A program made the position numbers and the translations under genes. The notes under the pieces were generated by a model. That model was not told the origin of the DNA. It saw only the letters and a program-made list of their open reading frames with translations, and searched no databases. Positions 38,476 to 47,954 of a stretch of 64,000 nt of DNA are shown here, one piece after another. The stretch spans positions 76,140-140,139 of the forward strand of contig JBBIST010000001.1 in NCBI GenBank assembly GCA_037441125.1. The letters are read 5' to 3'. The DNA comes from JALHMQ01 sp037441125 (GTDB lineage Bacteria > Pseudomonadota > Gammaproteobacteria > Burkholderiales > Burkholderiaceae_F). Positions within the stretch are counted from its first letter, which is position 1; every line of letters begins with the position of its first letter.

Positions 38476-38575
38476 AGGATTCGGGATTCAGGATTCGGGA
38501 TTCGGGGAAGGACCGGGAAGCGCATCGGCCGCCGCTTTTACCCTGAATCCTGAATCCCGAATCCTGAATCCTGAC
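38476..38575. repeat. Inverted repeat of GGATTC heptamers, REP-like hairpin
   Basis: Left arm 38476-38507 holds four GGATTCR units in tandem; right arm 38542-38572 is the imperfect reverse complement. Most arm differences are G/A, and some pair as G-U in RNA. It lies between the fusion protein stop and the ABC ATPase gene, so it could form a stable mRNA hairpin inside the operon. Similar GATTCGGGATTC arrays are common in some Gamma- and Betaproteobacteria. Confidence 0.8.
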
Positions 38576-38590
38576 TTAACTCGAAACGTC

Positions 38591-39331
38591 ATGCTGATTC
38601 GCGTCGCAGACCTGCACAAGGACTACACGCTCGGCGACACGGTCGTGCACGCGCTGGCCGGGGTCACGCTCGAGATCGATGCCGGCGAGTTCGTCGCCGT
38701 CATGGGGCCGTCCGGGTCGGGCAAGTCGACCTTCATGAACCTGATCGGCTGCCTCGATCGGCCGACGCGCGGCAGCTACCGGCTCGCGGGCGACGACGTC
38801 GCGCGCATGGACGGCGACCAGCTGGCCGCCGTGCGCAACCGGCGCATCGGCTTCGTGTTCCAGCAGTTCAACCTGCTGCCGCGCACGAGCGCGCTGGAGA
38901 ACGTCGAGCTGCCGCTCGTCTACAGCGGCGCGCCGGCGGCCGAGCGACGCCGGCGCGCGGCGGCGACACTGGCGCAGGTGGGGCTGGCGAGCCGCGCCGC
39001 GCACCATCCGGCGCAGCTTTCGGGCGGCCAGCAGCAGCGCGTGGCGATCGCGCGCGCGCTGGTCAACGAGCCGGCGCTGATCCTCGCCGACGAGCCCACC
39101 GGCGCGCTCGACTCGCGCACTTCGGTCGAGATCATGGCGCTGCTGCAGCAGTTGAACCGCGCCGGCATGACGATCCTGCTCGTCACGCACGAGCACGAGA
39201 TCGCCGCCTACGCCAGCCGTGTGATCGGCTTTCGCGACGGCCGCGTGCGCCGCGACGCGCGCCAGGCGCCGCGCGATGCCGGCGCCGATCTTGCCGCGCG
39301 CGAGCTCGACTCCGACCCTCTGGTTGCCTGA
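38591..39331 (+). CDS. ABC transporter ATP-binding protein (MacB/LolD type)
   Basis: A 246-residue ATPase: Walker A GPSGSGKS, Q-loop FVFQQFNLLPR, signature LSGGQQQRVAIARAL, Walker B LILADEP and H-loop LLVTHEHE. It powers the FtsX-fold permease encoded 14 bases downstream, making a split MacB-type system rather than one fused MacB. With the fusion protein it forms a tripartite exporter for a lipid, peptide or macrolide-like substrate; no outer-membrane factor gene is nearby, so a TolC elsewhere would be needed. Confidence 0.93.
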   Translation: MLIRVADLHKDYTLGDTVVHALAGVTLEIDAGEFVAVMGPSGSGKSTFMNLIGCLDRPTRGSYRLAGDDVARMDGDQLAAVRNRRIGFVFQQFNLLPRTSALENVELPLVYSGAPAAERRRRAAATLAQVGLASRAAHHPAQLSGGQQQRVAIARALVNEPALILADEPTGALDSRTSVEIMALLQQLNRAGMTILLVTHEHEIAAYASRVIGFRDGRVRRDARQAPRDAGADLAARELDSDPLVA

Positions 39332-39345
39332 GCCCGGCCTGAGCC

Positions 39346-40581
39346 ATGAACCTGCTCGTGATCCTGCGCATCGCCTTCAAGGCGCTGCGCGTCAACAAGC
39401 TGCGCTCCGGGCTGACCATGCTCGGCATGATCATCGGCGTGGCGGCGGTGATCGCGATGATCGGCATCGGCGCCGGCGCGCAGGAGCGGGTGCGCGATCA
39501 GATCCGCAGCCTCGGCTCGAACCTGATCATGATCTTCCCGGGATCGACCACCGCCAGCGGCGTGCGCCTGGGCACCGGCGCCGCGCAGACGCTGAGCGAG
39601 GACGACGCCGCCGCGCTCGAGCGCGAGGTCGAGGGCGTGGTGGTGGCCGCGCCCAGCCTGCGCGGCGCCGGCCAGGTGATCGCCGGCAACATGAACTGGT
39701 CGACGCAGTTTTTCGGCACCACCAACGACTTCCTGATCGCGCGCGACTGGGCGCTCGTCTCCGGCCGGCCGTTCGAGGAAGCGGAGCTGTCGGGTGCCGG
39801 CAAGGTGGCGCTGATCGGCCAGACCACGGCCGAGAAGCTGTTCGGTGCCGGCGTCGATCCGGTCGACCAGGTGATCCGCGTGCGCCGGGTGCCGCTGACC
39901 GTGATCGGCGTGCTCGATCGCAAGGGCCAGAACGCGCTCGGCCAGGACCAGGACGACGTGATCCTGATGCCGATCGCCACCGCCCGCAACCGCGTGCTCG
40001 GCCAGGCGCAGGGGCGGATCAAGCGGGTCGGCGCGATCTCGGTCAAGGTGGCCGACGGCAAGGACATGCGCGCGGTCGAAGAGCGCATGCGCGAGATCCT
40101 GCGCCAGCGGCTGCGCGTGCAGCCGGGCGGCGAGGATCCGTTCACGGTGCGCAATCTGACCGAGATCCTGCAGACGCAGGAGGCCGCCAGCCGCGTGCTT
40201 ACCCTACTACTCGGCGCGGTGGCCGGGGTCAGCCTGCTGGTGGGCGGAATCGGCATCATGAACATCATGCTGGTGAGCGTGACCGAGCGCACGCGTGAGA
40301 TCGGCCTGCGAATGGCGGTCGGCGCGCGCAGCCGCGACATCCTGCGGCAGTTCCTGGTCGAGGCGATCGTGCTGTCGCTGGTCGGTGCCGCCGCCGGCAT
40401 CGCGCTTGGCGTCGGCGCGTCGCTGGCGATCGCGCAGTTCGCCAACTGGAACACGTTCATCACGCCGCAGGCGATCGCGCTCGCGGTCGGCTTCGCCGCC
40501 GCAATCGGCGTGTTCTTCGGCTTCTACCCGGCGCACAAGGCCTCGCGCCTGCTGCCGATCGAGGCGCTGCGCTACGAATAG
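39346..40581 (+). CDS. MacB-like ABC transporter permease
   Basis: A 411-residue FtsX-superfamily permease: an N-terminal helix (LTMLGMIIGVAAVIAMIGIG), a large periplasmic MacB_PCD domain (~45-260), and three C-terminal helices with LVGGIGIMNIMLVSVTERTREIGLRMAVGA. It works by mechanotransmission with the ATPase and fusion protein encoded upstream. Strong family match; the transported compound is unknown. Confidence 0.93.
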   Translation: MNLLVILRIAFKALRVNKLRSGLTMLGMIIGVAAVIAMIGIGAGAQERVRDQIRSLGSNLIMIFPGSTTASGVRLGTGAAQTLSEDDAAALEREVEGVVVAAPSLRGAGQVIAGNMNWSTQFFGTTNDFLIARDWALVSGRPFEEAELSGAGKVALIGQTTAEKLFGAGVDPVDQVIRVRRVPLTVIGVLDRKGQNALGQDQDDVILMPIATARNRVLGQAQGRIKRVGAISVKVADGKDMRAVEERMREILRQRLRVQPGGEDPFTVRNLTEILQTQEAASRVLTLLLGAVAGVSLLVGGIGIMNIMLVSVTERTREIGLRMAVGARSRDILRQFLVEAIVLSLVGAAAGIALGVGASLAIAQFANWNTFITPQAIALAVGFAAAIGVFFGFYPAHKASRLLPIEALRYE

Positions 40582-40723
40582 CGCCGGGCGTTCGCGCGCG
40601 CGCTTCGGCGCCGCCGCGGGCGACGCCGCCGCGGCCGCATAATCCGCGCCTTGCGCAAACCGCCACCACCGATCGATCGCCACCGGGCCGCTGCGGGCGG
40701 CCCGATTCTTGTCTGGACAGCGA

Positions 40724-41581
40724 GTGGACTGGACCCTGTACCTGAAGGCGGCGATCCTCGGCATCGTCGAAGGCCTGACCGAGTTCCTGCCGATCTCGTC
40801 GACCGGGCACCTGATCGTCGTCGGCTCGCTGCTCGACTTCACCGGCGAGAAGGCGAAGACCTTCGAGATCGCGATCCAGAGCGGGGCGATGTTCGCCGTC
40901 ATGTGGGAGTACCGGCAGCGCCTGCTCGGCACGGTGACCGGCCTGGCGAGCGAGGCGCGCGCGCGCCGCTTCGCGCGCAACGTGCTGATCGCCTTCGCGC
41001 CCGCGGTGGTGCTCGGTCTGCTGTTCGGCGGCCTGATCAAGGCGCACCTGTTCTACCCGGTGCCGGTGGCGGCAGCGCTGGTGCTCGGCGGCATCGTGAT
41101 CCTGATCGTCGAGCACCGGCACAAGCGGCTGTACGGCGCGCGCGACCTGCAAGGCGCTCGCCATGCGCGCGTCGAGTCGGTCGACGACATGAGCGCGCTC
41201 GACGCGCTCAAGATCGGCCTGGCGCAGTGCGTGGCGATGGTGCCGGGGGTGAGCCGCTCGGGGGCGACGATCATCGGTGGCATGATCTTCGGCCTGTCGC
41301 GCAAGGCGGCCACCGAGTTCAGCTTCTACCTGGCGATCCCGACCCTGATCGGCGCCGGCGCCTTCTCGCTGTACCGGCAGCGCGAACTGCTCAGCCTCGC
41401 CGATGTGCCGCTGTTTGCCGTCGGCACGGCGTTCGCGTTCGTCTCGGCGCTGCTGTGCATCCGCTGGCTGATCCGCTACATCGCCAGCCACGACTTCGTC
41501 ATCTTCGCCTGGTACCGGATCGCCTTCGGCATCCTGATCCTGTTGACCGCCTACACCGGCGTGGTCGAGTGGCACCATTGA
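40724..41581 (+). CDS. uppP: Undecaprenyl-diphosphatase
   Basis: About 285 residues of the BacA/UppP membrane family. The signature motifs are EGLTEFLPISSTGH near the N-terminus and MVPGVSRSGATI in the middle; about eight membrane helices. It returns undecaprenyl diphosphate to the monophosphate carrier needed by peptidoglycan and by the glycan loci of this window. I take the GTG at 40724, because family members begin MDW...LGIVEG; the TTG at 40709 is an alternative. A CATAAT at 40638-40643 might be a -10. Confidence 0.93.
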   Translation: MDWTLYLKAAILGIVEGLTEFLPISSTGHLIVVGSLLDFTGEKAKTFEIAIQSGAMFAVMWEYRQRLLGTVTGLASEARARRFARNVLIAFAPAVVLGLLFGGLIKAHLFYPVPVAAALVLGGIVILIVEHRHKRLYGARDLQGARHARVESVDDMSALDALKIGLAQCVAMVPGVSRSGATIIGGMIFGLSRKAATEFSFYLAIPTLIGAGAFSLYRQRELLSLADVPLFAVGTAFAFVSALLCIRWLIRYIASHDFVIFAWYRIAFGILILLTAYTGVVEWHH

Positions 41582-41615
41582 GGGCCTGCCGCGCGGGCCA
41601 AGTGGGAGGGCAGCG

Positions 41616-43124
41616 ATGAACGAGAACCTCGAAGTGCGCGAACTGCGCTCGCTGCTGCGCTCGCGCGTGCCGATCGTCCTCGTCGAGACGCACGAGGAGC
41701 CGCGCATCCTGGCGCTGCTGCAGCAGGCGTGCAATCTCGAGCAGCAGATGCTGTTTCGCTGGAGCATCGTCGACGGACTCACGCGCCACGGCCGCGACGA
41801 GGCGATCTACAACACCAACAACCTGGTCGACGCCCTCAGGCACGTCGACAAGACGGCGCAAAGCGGCGTCTACGCCTTCTGCGACGCGCACCCGGGGCTG
41901 AAGGAACCGGTCAACGTGCGCCTGATCCGTGAGACCGCGCTCGAGCACCACCGCAGCGCGCGCACGCTGGTGTTCGTCAGCCCGCGGCTCGAGGAACTGC
42001 CGGGCGAGCTGCTGCGCATGGCGGCGCACTTCCGGCCGCAGCGGCCGACGCGCGACGAGATCCGCGCCATCATGGCCGAGGAAGCGCGCCTGTGGCACGC
42101 GCAGTCGGGCGAGAAGGCGCGCGGCGACCGCGCGATCGTCGAGCAACTGACGCTGCATCTGCTCGGCATGGAGCAGGATGACGTGCGCCGCCTGGTGCGG
42201 CAGGCGCTGCGCGCCGACGGCGAGCTCAATGCCGACGACCTGCGCCGCGTGCTCGCCACCAAGCACGAGGCGCTCGGCGGCGCCGGCGCGCTGTCGTTCG
42301 AGGCGAACACGGTCGGCTTCAACCAGGTCGGCGGACTGGAGCGGATCAAGCGCTGGGTGCGACTGCGCCGGCAGCCGTTCATGGACGCCGCCGGCGACGG
42401 CACGCCGGATCGCCCGCGCGGCATGGTGCTGCTCGGCGTGCAGGGCGGCGGCAAGAGCCTGGCGGCGCGCGCGATCGCCGGCGAGTGGAGCGTGCCGCTG
42501 ATGCGGCTGGACTTCGGCGCCCTGTACAACAAGTACTACGGCGAGACCGAGCGCAACCTGCGCCAGGCCTTCGCCGCCGCCGAGGGCATGGCGCCGTGCG
42601 TGTTATGGATCGACGAGATCGAGAAGGGCGTGGCCACCGGCGGCGGCGACCAGGACGGCGGCGTCTCGCGGCGCGTGCTCGGCACGCTGCTCACCTGGCT
42701 GTCGGAGCGCAGCCGGGCGGTGTTCATCGTCGCCACCGCCAACGACATCTCGCAGTTGCCACCCGAGCTGGTGCGCAAGGGCCGCTTCGACGAGATCTTC
42801 TTCGTCGACTTCCCGCGGCCGCCGGCGCGCGAGCAGATCTTCGCCATCCATCTGGGCAAGCGCCGGCTGGCGCCTGAGCGCTTCGATCTGGCGGCGCTGG
42901 CGGCGCGTAGCGAAGGCTTCTCTGGCGCCGAGATCGAGCAGGCGGTGATCGCCGCCTCGTTCGAGGCGCGCGCCGCCGGGCGCGAGGTCGACCAGGCGCT
43001 GCTCGCCGCCGAGCTCGAGCGCACGCGGCCGCTGTCGGTGATCATGGCCGAGCGCATTGACGCCCTGCGCGAGTGGGCTACCGAGCGCGCGGTGATGGCC
43101 GACGAGGTCGATCCCGCAGCCTGA
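41616..43124 (+). CDS. Ycf46-like AAA+ ATPase
   Basis: A 502-residue protein: N-terminal ~230 residues with the ELRSLLRSRVPIVLVETHEE start seen in Ycf46-type proteins, then an AAA+ module with Walker A GVQGGGKS (274-281), Walker B VLWIDEIEKG, sensor 1 IVATANDISQLPPELVRKG and the RFDEIFFVDFPRP arginine finger region. Cyanobacterial and proteobacterial Ycf46 proteins have been tied to CO2 use or stress, but the substrate is not known. GGGAGGG precedes the ATG. Confidence 0.88.
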   Translation: MNENLEVRELRSLLRSRVPIVLVETHEEPRILALLQQACNLEQQMLFRWSIVDGLTRHGRDEAIYNTNNLVDALRHVDKTAQSGVYAFCDAHPGLKEPVNVRLIRETALEHHRSARTLVFVSPRLEELPGELLRMAAHFRPQRPTRDEIRAIMAEEARLWHAQSGEKARGDRAIVEQLTLHLLGMEQDDVRRLVRQALRADGELNADDLRRVLATKHEALGGAGALSFEANTVGFNQVGGLERIKRWVRLRRQPFMDAAGDGTPDRPRGMVLLGVQGGGKSLAARAIAGEWSVPLMRLDFGALYNKYYGETERNLRQAFAAAEGMAPCVLWIDEIEKGVATGGGDQDGGVSRRVLGTLLTWLSERSRAVFIVATANDISQLPPELVRKGRFDEIFFVDFPRPPAREQIFAIHLGKRRLAPERFDLAALAARSEGFSGAEIEQAVIAASFEARAAGREVDQALLAAELERTRPLSVIMAERIDALREWATERAVMADEVDPAA

Positions 43125-43286
43125 CCCGCGCGCTTGCGTCGACCGCCGAAGACCCTGCAAGCCTGACGGCCACTACCGCCGCGTGAATTCGCGGCGCAGC
43201 TTTGCCGCAAGCCGGCGATGACAGGTGCTGCGCCAAGCGCGACACTCAGTGCAGCGATACCCGATCGACTCCGGGCGCGCTGCGCG

Positions 43287-43859
43287 ATGAATGACCCCGA
43301 TGTGCCGCTGACGCAGTTGCTTGCGCAGGCAGCGCAGGGCGAGCGCGCGGCGCTCGATCGGGTCTTCGCCGCGCTTTATCCCGAGCTGCGCAAGATCGCG
43401 CACGCGCGGCTGCGCGCCTGGGGCGCAGTGGCGCAGCTCGACACGACTTCGCTCGTGCACGAGAGCTTCCTGCGGCTGGTCGACGCCGCCCAGCTCGCGC
43501 TCGCCGACCGCAAGCACTTCTTCACGTACGCGGCAAAGACGATGCGCAACATCGTCATCGACTTCGCGCGCGCCGAACTCGCCGAGCGCCGCGGCGGCGG
43601 TCAGGCCGAACTGAGGCTCGACATGGCGCTGGCAAGCGAGCTGCCGGCCGGCAACGACGGACAGACTCTGGTCCGCGTGAACGACGCTTTGCTGGCGCTC
43701 GAAGCGGTCGATCCGACGCTCGCGCAGGTGGTCGAGATGCGCTACTTCGCCGGCTACAGCGAAGCCGAAGTCGCCGAACTGCTCGGCTCGTCGGAAAGAA
43801 CGGTGCGGCGCCAGTGGGAGAAGGCGCGCGCGTTCCTGCTGGCGACGCTGCAGGAGTAG
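43287..43859 (+). CDS. ECF-type RNA polymerase sigma factor
   Basis: About 190 residues with region 2 (KIAHARLRAWGAVAQLDTTS, HESFLRLVDAA, HFFTYAAKTMRNIVIDFAR) and region 4 (MRYFAGYSEAEVAELLGSSE, TVRRQWEKARAFL). This ECF subtype is regularly paired with Ser/Thr kinases that have TPR domains, as here. No anti-sigma gene is adjacent, so control by phosphorylation is likely. The frame extends 23 codons upstream; the ATG at 43287 matches the family start. Confidence 0.88.
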   Translation: MNDPDVPLTQLLAQAAQGERAALDRVFAALYPELRKIAHARLRAWGAVAQLDTTSLVHESFLRLVDAAQLALADRKHFFTYAAKTMRNIVIDFARAELAERRGGGQAELRLDMALASELPAGNDGQTLVRVNDALLALEAVDPTLAQVVEMRYFAGYSEAEVAELLGSSERTVRRQWEKARAFLLATLQE

Positions 43860-43962
43860 CGGCGACCGCGCGTTAGCGGCGCAAGCACGAGATGGCCGCA
43901 GTCGCGACCGCAATCCGTACGTTGGGCCGAGCAAGGCCGGCGGCCGGCCGCGCGACGGGGCT

Positions 43963-44151
43963 TCACGCGCCGGGCAGCGCGGTCGCGCCGGCAGGCATCG
44001 CGACCGCGGCCGGACGATCGACGGCGCGCGAATCCGCGGTCGCCAGCGGCCGGGTCGCAAGCACGTCGATGAACACGAGAGTCGCAAAGGTCGCGCACAG
44101 CGCGGCGGCGACGGAAACGAAGTGGCGCAGGACGTACCAACGGTCTTTCAT
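43963..44151 (-). CDS. Small single-pass membrane protein
   Basis: A 62-residue gene hidden in the spacer between the sigma factor and kinase genes, on the opposite strand. Its ATG has an ideal GGAGG six bases upstream. The protein starts MKDRWYVLRHFVSVAAAL, has one hydrophobic helix (~10-32) and a polar Ala/Pro/Thr tail with no motif. I recognise no family. Its place between an ECF sigma gene and its kinase suggests a link to that signalling unit, but this is inference. Confidence 0.6.
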   Translation of the reverse strand: MKDRWYVLRHFVSVAAALCATFATLVFIDVLATRPLATADSRAVDRPAAVAMPAGATALPGA

Positions 44152-44289
44152 GACGACCTCCATCGAACCGGCTTCGATCGCTGCTGAGACTTCGGGCGGC
44201 GATCCAAGCGCTGGGAACCTTTTGCCTGGACATACGGCGTCCACGCGCCCAACCGGCCAAGTCGGTGCAATAGGCGGCATCTGCGAGTC

Positions 44290-47200
44290 ATGAAATTCAC
44301 GACCGAGTCCTGGCGCGCCGTTTCCGCACTGCTGGACGAAGCGCTCGATCTCGAACCGCAGGCGCGCGACGCGTGGTTCGAAGGCATCGCGCGCACTCGG
44401 CCGCAGTTCGCACCGGCGCTGCGGCGCCTGCTGGCCGCGCACGCGTCGAGCGAGACGGCCGACGTGCTCGCTCGCCCGCCGGCGCTCGCGGTCACGGGCG
44501 CGCCGCGCGCCGGCGACGCGGGGCTCGCGGCCGGCGATCGTGTCGGCCCGTATCGGCTCATGCGCGAGATCGGCAGCGGCGGCATGGCCGACGTGTGGCT
44601 GGCCGAGCGCGCCGACGGGGCGTTCACGCGCACCGTCGCGCTGAAGCTGCCGCGCGTCACGCGCCTGCGCCGCGATCTCGCCGCGCGTTTCGCGCGCGAG
44701 CGCGACATCCTGGCGCGACTCGAGCACCCGCACATCGCGCGGCTGTACGACGCCGGCGTCACCAGCGACGGCCTGCCTTATCTTGCGATGGAGTACGTCG
44801 AGGGCCGGCCGATCACACGCTACTGCGACGAGCGCCGCCTGGACCTCCGCACCCGGTTGAAGCTGTTCATTCAGGTGCTGGAAGCGGTTCAGTACGCGCA
44901 CGCGAACCTCGTGATCCACCGCGACCTGAAGCCGTCGAACATCCTGGTCACCGCCGACGGCCAGGTGCGCCTGCTCGACTTCGGCATCGCCAAGCTGCTG
45001 GCCGAAGACGACACCGCGCGCGAGACGCAGCTCACGCAGCTCGCCGGCCGGGCGCTGACCCCCGACTATGCGAGCCCGGAGCAGATCAAGGGCGAGCCGC
45101 TGACAATCGCCTCGGACGTGTATTCGCTCGGCGTCGTGCTCTACGAACTGCTCTGCGGCAGCCGGCCGTACAAGCTCAAGGTGCAGTCGGCGGCGCAGTT
45201 GGAACTGGCCATTCTCGAGGCAGAGCCTGCGGTGCCGAGCTCGAGCCTCGCCGGGGCCGCAGCCGCCGCGCGCAGCACAACGACGATTCGCCTGGCGCGT
45301 GCGCTGCACGGCGATCTGGACACGATCGCGCGCAAGGCACTTGCCAAGATGCCGGCCGATCGCTATCCGACCATCGGCGAGTTTGCCGGCGATCTGCGGC
45401 GTCATGGCGCCGGCGAGCCGGTGCTCGCGCGACCGGCTTCGTTCGCCTATCGCGCCCGCAAGTTCGTCGCGCGCAACCGCGTTCCGGTGGCCGCTGCGGC
45501 CAGCGTCGCCGTCGCCCTGCTCGCCGGCATCGCCGTGTCGCTCTGGCAGGCAGGTGTTGCCCGCGAGCAGGCACGCGTCGCCGAGCGCGAAGCTCGGCGC
45601 GCGCAGGCAGTGCAGAACTTCGTGCTCGACATCTTCCGCGCGAACTCGGACCGCCAGAAGGATCCCGCCCGTGCGCGCAACACCACGGCGCGCGAACTGC
45701 TCGATCTTGGCACCGAGCGTCTCGAATCGGCGCTCCTGGATGCGCCCGAATCGCGCGCCGAAGTGATGAAGACGCTATCCGAGATGTACTACCAGCTCCA
45801 GCTCGAGGAGCGGTCGGCGGCAATCGAGGAGCGTCGCATCGCGCTGTTGAAGCAGATCCATGGACCCGATGACCCGCGCGTTGCCGAAGCGCTGGTCAAC
45901 TTCGCCGCGGCGCTGCACGCGACGCCACGGCGCAACGAGATCCTGCCGGCGCTCGACGAGGCCAGACGGATCCTCGATCGCAACGGCGACTACACATCGC
46001 GCCTGCGCGGCGAACTGCTCACGCGTTTGGCGCAACGGCACCAGAACATATCGTTCGAGAAGATGCAGGTCTACGCCGACGACGCGGTTCGTGTCCTGCG
46101 CCCGCACCAAGTGCCGAACGAGGACCGGCTGAGCACGGCGCTGCACCTGGCGGCCCGCGCGCGCGTGCAGAACGGCGACTACGCCGGCGGCGAGAGGCTC
46201 TACCGCGAGTCGATCGCCGAACTTCGCAAGAGCGCGCCGATTCCGCAGGTCGCAGTCTTACAGGCGCTGGTATCGCTCGCGGAAAGCCTTGCCGCCCAGC
46301 AGAAGTTTGACGAGGCGGTGGCGACGTATCGCGAAGCGGCCGACGGCGCACGCAAGTATCTCGGCCCCGGCGACCCGGGGGTGATCGTGGCCGAATCAAG
46401 GCTTGGCGCGCTGCTGCACGCGATCGGCGAGCGCACCGAAGCACGTCGGCTGCACGAGCAGGCGCTGCGTACCGCACTGGCGCAGAAGGGCGACGCCGAC
46501 ACGCTGTTCACGCCGATCGCGCGGATGGACTACGGCCGCAGCCTTTTTGCCGAAGGAAGAATCGCCGAAGCGGCGGAGATGATTGCGCGCGTCAACGCGT
46601 CAAACCGCGTGCATTACGCCGGCTCGGCGGTGCTCGGCTACGGCCTGCGCAGCGAAGCCTTGGTCCTGCTTGCGCAAGGGCGCTACGCGGAATCGCGGCA
46701 GCTCTTCGCCGAAGCGCTCGCCATCTGGCGCAAAGGGACCGGTGCAAACCTGCATCCGTCGCGCTTCAACCGTTTCCATCTCGACCAAGCACGGCTCGAC
46801 CTCGCGGTCGGTGACGCTCGGCAAGCGATCGGGCGGCTACGCGAGATTGTCCCGCCGCAAAACGCCGAGTCGCTGCCGTTGCGCAGCGACGAGGTCGAAC
46901 GGGACGCGCTGCTTGCGCAGGCGCATCTGCAACTTGGCGACGTGAATCTCGCGCGCACGGCGGCACGGGCCGCCGTCGACGCTTTGCTCCGCTCGCCGGC
47001 GCGCAGGCACTTTCCTGTGCTCGAAGCGGATGCCTCTTTGCGCTTGGGCCAGGCGCTGCAAGCGGTGGGCGAGCTTGGCGCAGCGCGAGCTAGCATCGAG
47101 CGCGCCGTCGAACTGCGCACCGCACTTGATCACGCGACCAGTCCCTGGCTCGCTGAGGCGCAGATCGCGCTTGCCGAGTGTCTGATTGCGCTGGGGCAAG

Positions 47201-47703
47201 CGAATGCGGCACGCGACTTGATTGCGAAGGGCGGGGTGATTCACGCCGCGCACAGGACGCTCGGCGTGCACTTCACTGAACCGCTGAAGGCGGCGGCACG
47301 CCGCTTGGCACGGCGCGCGCCCGCCCGTAAGACCCCAGCGATACTCGTTTGGCTAGCGTGTCGCCGCGTACACGCGCATGCTGCGGCGCGTTCCGTCCGG
47401 ATCGCAGCGTTCGCTTTTCAGCGTACCCTCGAAAGCAAAGCCCAGCCGCTCCGCGACCCGCCAACTGCGCACGTTACGTTCGTCACTCATGCACCACACG
47501 CGCCGCGCACCAAGGTGCTGAAAGGCAAACTCAATGATCGCGCAGGCCGCCTCGGTGATGAAGCCCTGACCTTGACTCGATTTTCGGCACCACCAGCCGA
47601 TTTCGAACACGCGCGTTTGCCAGTTGAAACGATGCAGCCCGCAGTTACCGACGTGATCGCCGCTGTCGCGCCGGAAAATCAGCATCGGAAAGTCCGCACG
47701 TAG
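44290..47703 (+). CDS. Ser/Thr protein kinase with TPR sensor region
   Basis: Open for 1137 residues. A cytoplasmic Hanks-type kinase domain (IGSGGMADVWLAE, Lys119 region, HRDLKPSN 210-217, DFG 230-232, DYASPEQIKG) is followed by one membrane helix (~397-418) and a long TPR region (~430-1010). Together with the upstream ECF sigma factor it forms a known pair type, in which the kinase probably activates the sigma factor. The likely natural end is near 47320-47355; the last ~115 residues run over the opposite strand of the GNAT gene, have no family character and probably reflect a lost stop or a frameshift. Confidence 0.88.
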   Translation: MKFTTESWRAVSALLDEALDLEPQARDAWFEGIARTRPQFAPALRRLLAAHASSETADVLARPPALAVTGAPRAGDAGLAAGDRVGPYRLMREIGSGGMADVWLAERADGAFTRTVALKLPRVTRLRRDLAARFARERDILARLEHPHIARLYDAGVTSDGLPYLAMEYVEGRPITRYCDERRLDLRTRLKLFIQVLEAVQYAHANLVIHRDLKPSNILVTADGQVRLLDFGIAKLLAEDDTARETQLTQLAGRALTPDYASPEQIKGEPLTIASDVYSLGVVLYELLCGSRPYKLKVQSAAQLELAILEAEPAVPSSSLAGAAAAARSTTTIRLARALHGDLDTIARKALAKMPADRYPTIGEFAGDLRRHGAGEPVLARPASFAYRARKFVARNRVPVAAAASVAVALLAGIAVSLWQAGVAREQARVAEREARRAQAVQNFVLDIFRANSDRQKDPARARNTTARELLDLGTERLESALLDAPESRAEVMKTLSEMYYQLQLEERSAAIEERRIALLKQIHGPDDPRVAEALVNFAAALHATPRRNEILPALDEARRILDRNGDYTSRLRGELLTRLAQRHQNISFEKMQVYADDAVRVLRPHQVPNEDRLSTALHLAARARVQNGDYAGGERLYRESIAELRKSAPIPQVAVLQALVSLAESLAAQQKFDEAVATYREAADGARKYLGPGDPGVIVAESRLGALLHAIGERTEARRLHEQALRTALAQKGDADTLFTPIARMDYGRSLFAEGRIAEAAEMIARVNASNRVHYAGSAVLGYGLRSEALVLLAQGRYAESRQLFAEALAIWRKGTGANLHPSRFNRFHLDQARLDLAVGDARQAIGRLREIVPPQNAESLPLRSDEVERDALLAQAHLQLGDVNLARTAARAAVDALLRSPARRHFPVLEADASLRLGQALQAVGELGAARASIERAVELRTALDHATSPWLAEAQIALAECLIALGQANAARDLIAKGGVIHAAHRTLGVHFTEPLKAAARRLARRAPARKTPAILVWLACRRVHAHAAARSVRIAAFAFQRTLESKAQPLRDPPTAHVTFVTHAPHAPRTKVLKGKLNDRAGRLGDEALTLTRFSAPPADFEHARLPVETMQPAVTDVIAAVAPENQHRKVRT

Positions 47704-47940
47704 CAGCCAATTGGCCGCGCCACGGCGACAGAACTCCTCGGACTTTTCAACTGCTGGTTCTTCCAGTGCCCACGCCATCGATGCTGGAAAGCGGCGTAAG
47801 TCGTCCAGAGTCTCGACCACTGACGTGTGGACGACCGAACCATCACGCGGACGCGGTGCCCGAATGGCAAGGCGCTCGGTGTCGAGGCGATCCGGAATGT
47901 CCAGCAGGATGGGATTGAAGGCGGATGCGCTGGTTGTCAT
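47353..47940 (-). CDS. GNAT acetyltransferase, RimJ/RimL-like
   Basis: A 195-residue GNAT: substrate side DIPDRLDTERLAIRAPRPRD, acetyl-CoA loop WWCRKSSQGQGFITEA (motif A), and the C-terminal NVRSWRVAERLGFAFEGTLK. It should acetylate an N-terminal amine or small molecule. The same frame is open far upstream across the RES gene, but the ATG at 47940, with a GAGGCGGG ahead, starts at the family boundary. Its 3' half is overlapped on the other strand by the kinase readthrough. Confidence 0.88.
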   Translation of the reverse strand: MTTSASAFNPILLDIPDRLDTERLAIRAPRPRDGSVVHTSVVETLDDLRRFPASMAWALEEPAVEKSEEFCRRGAANWLLRADFPMLIFRRDSGDHVGNCGLHRFNWQTRVFEIGWWCRKSSQGQGFITEAACAIIEFAFQHLGARRVWCMSDERNVRSWRVAERLGFAFEGTLKSERCDPDGTRRSMRVYAATR

Positions 47941-47954
47941 TCTGCCCGCCTCGT

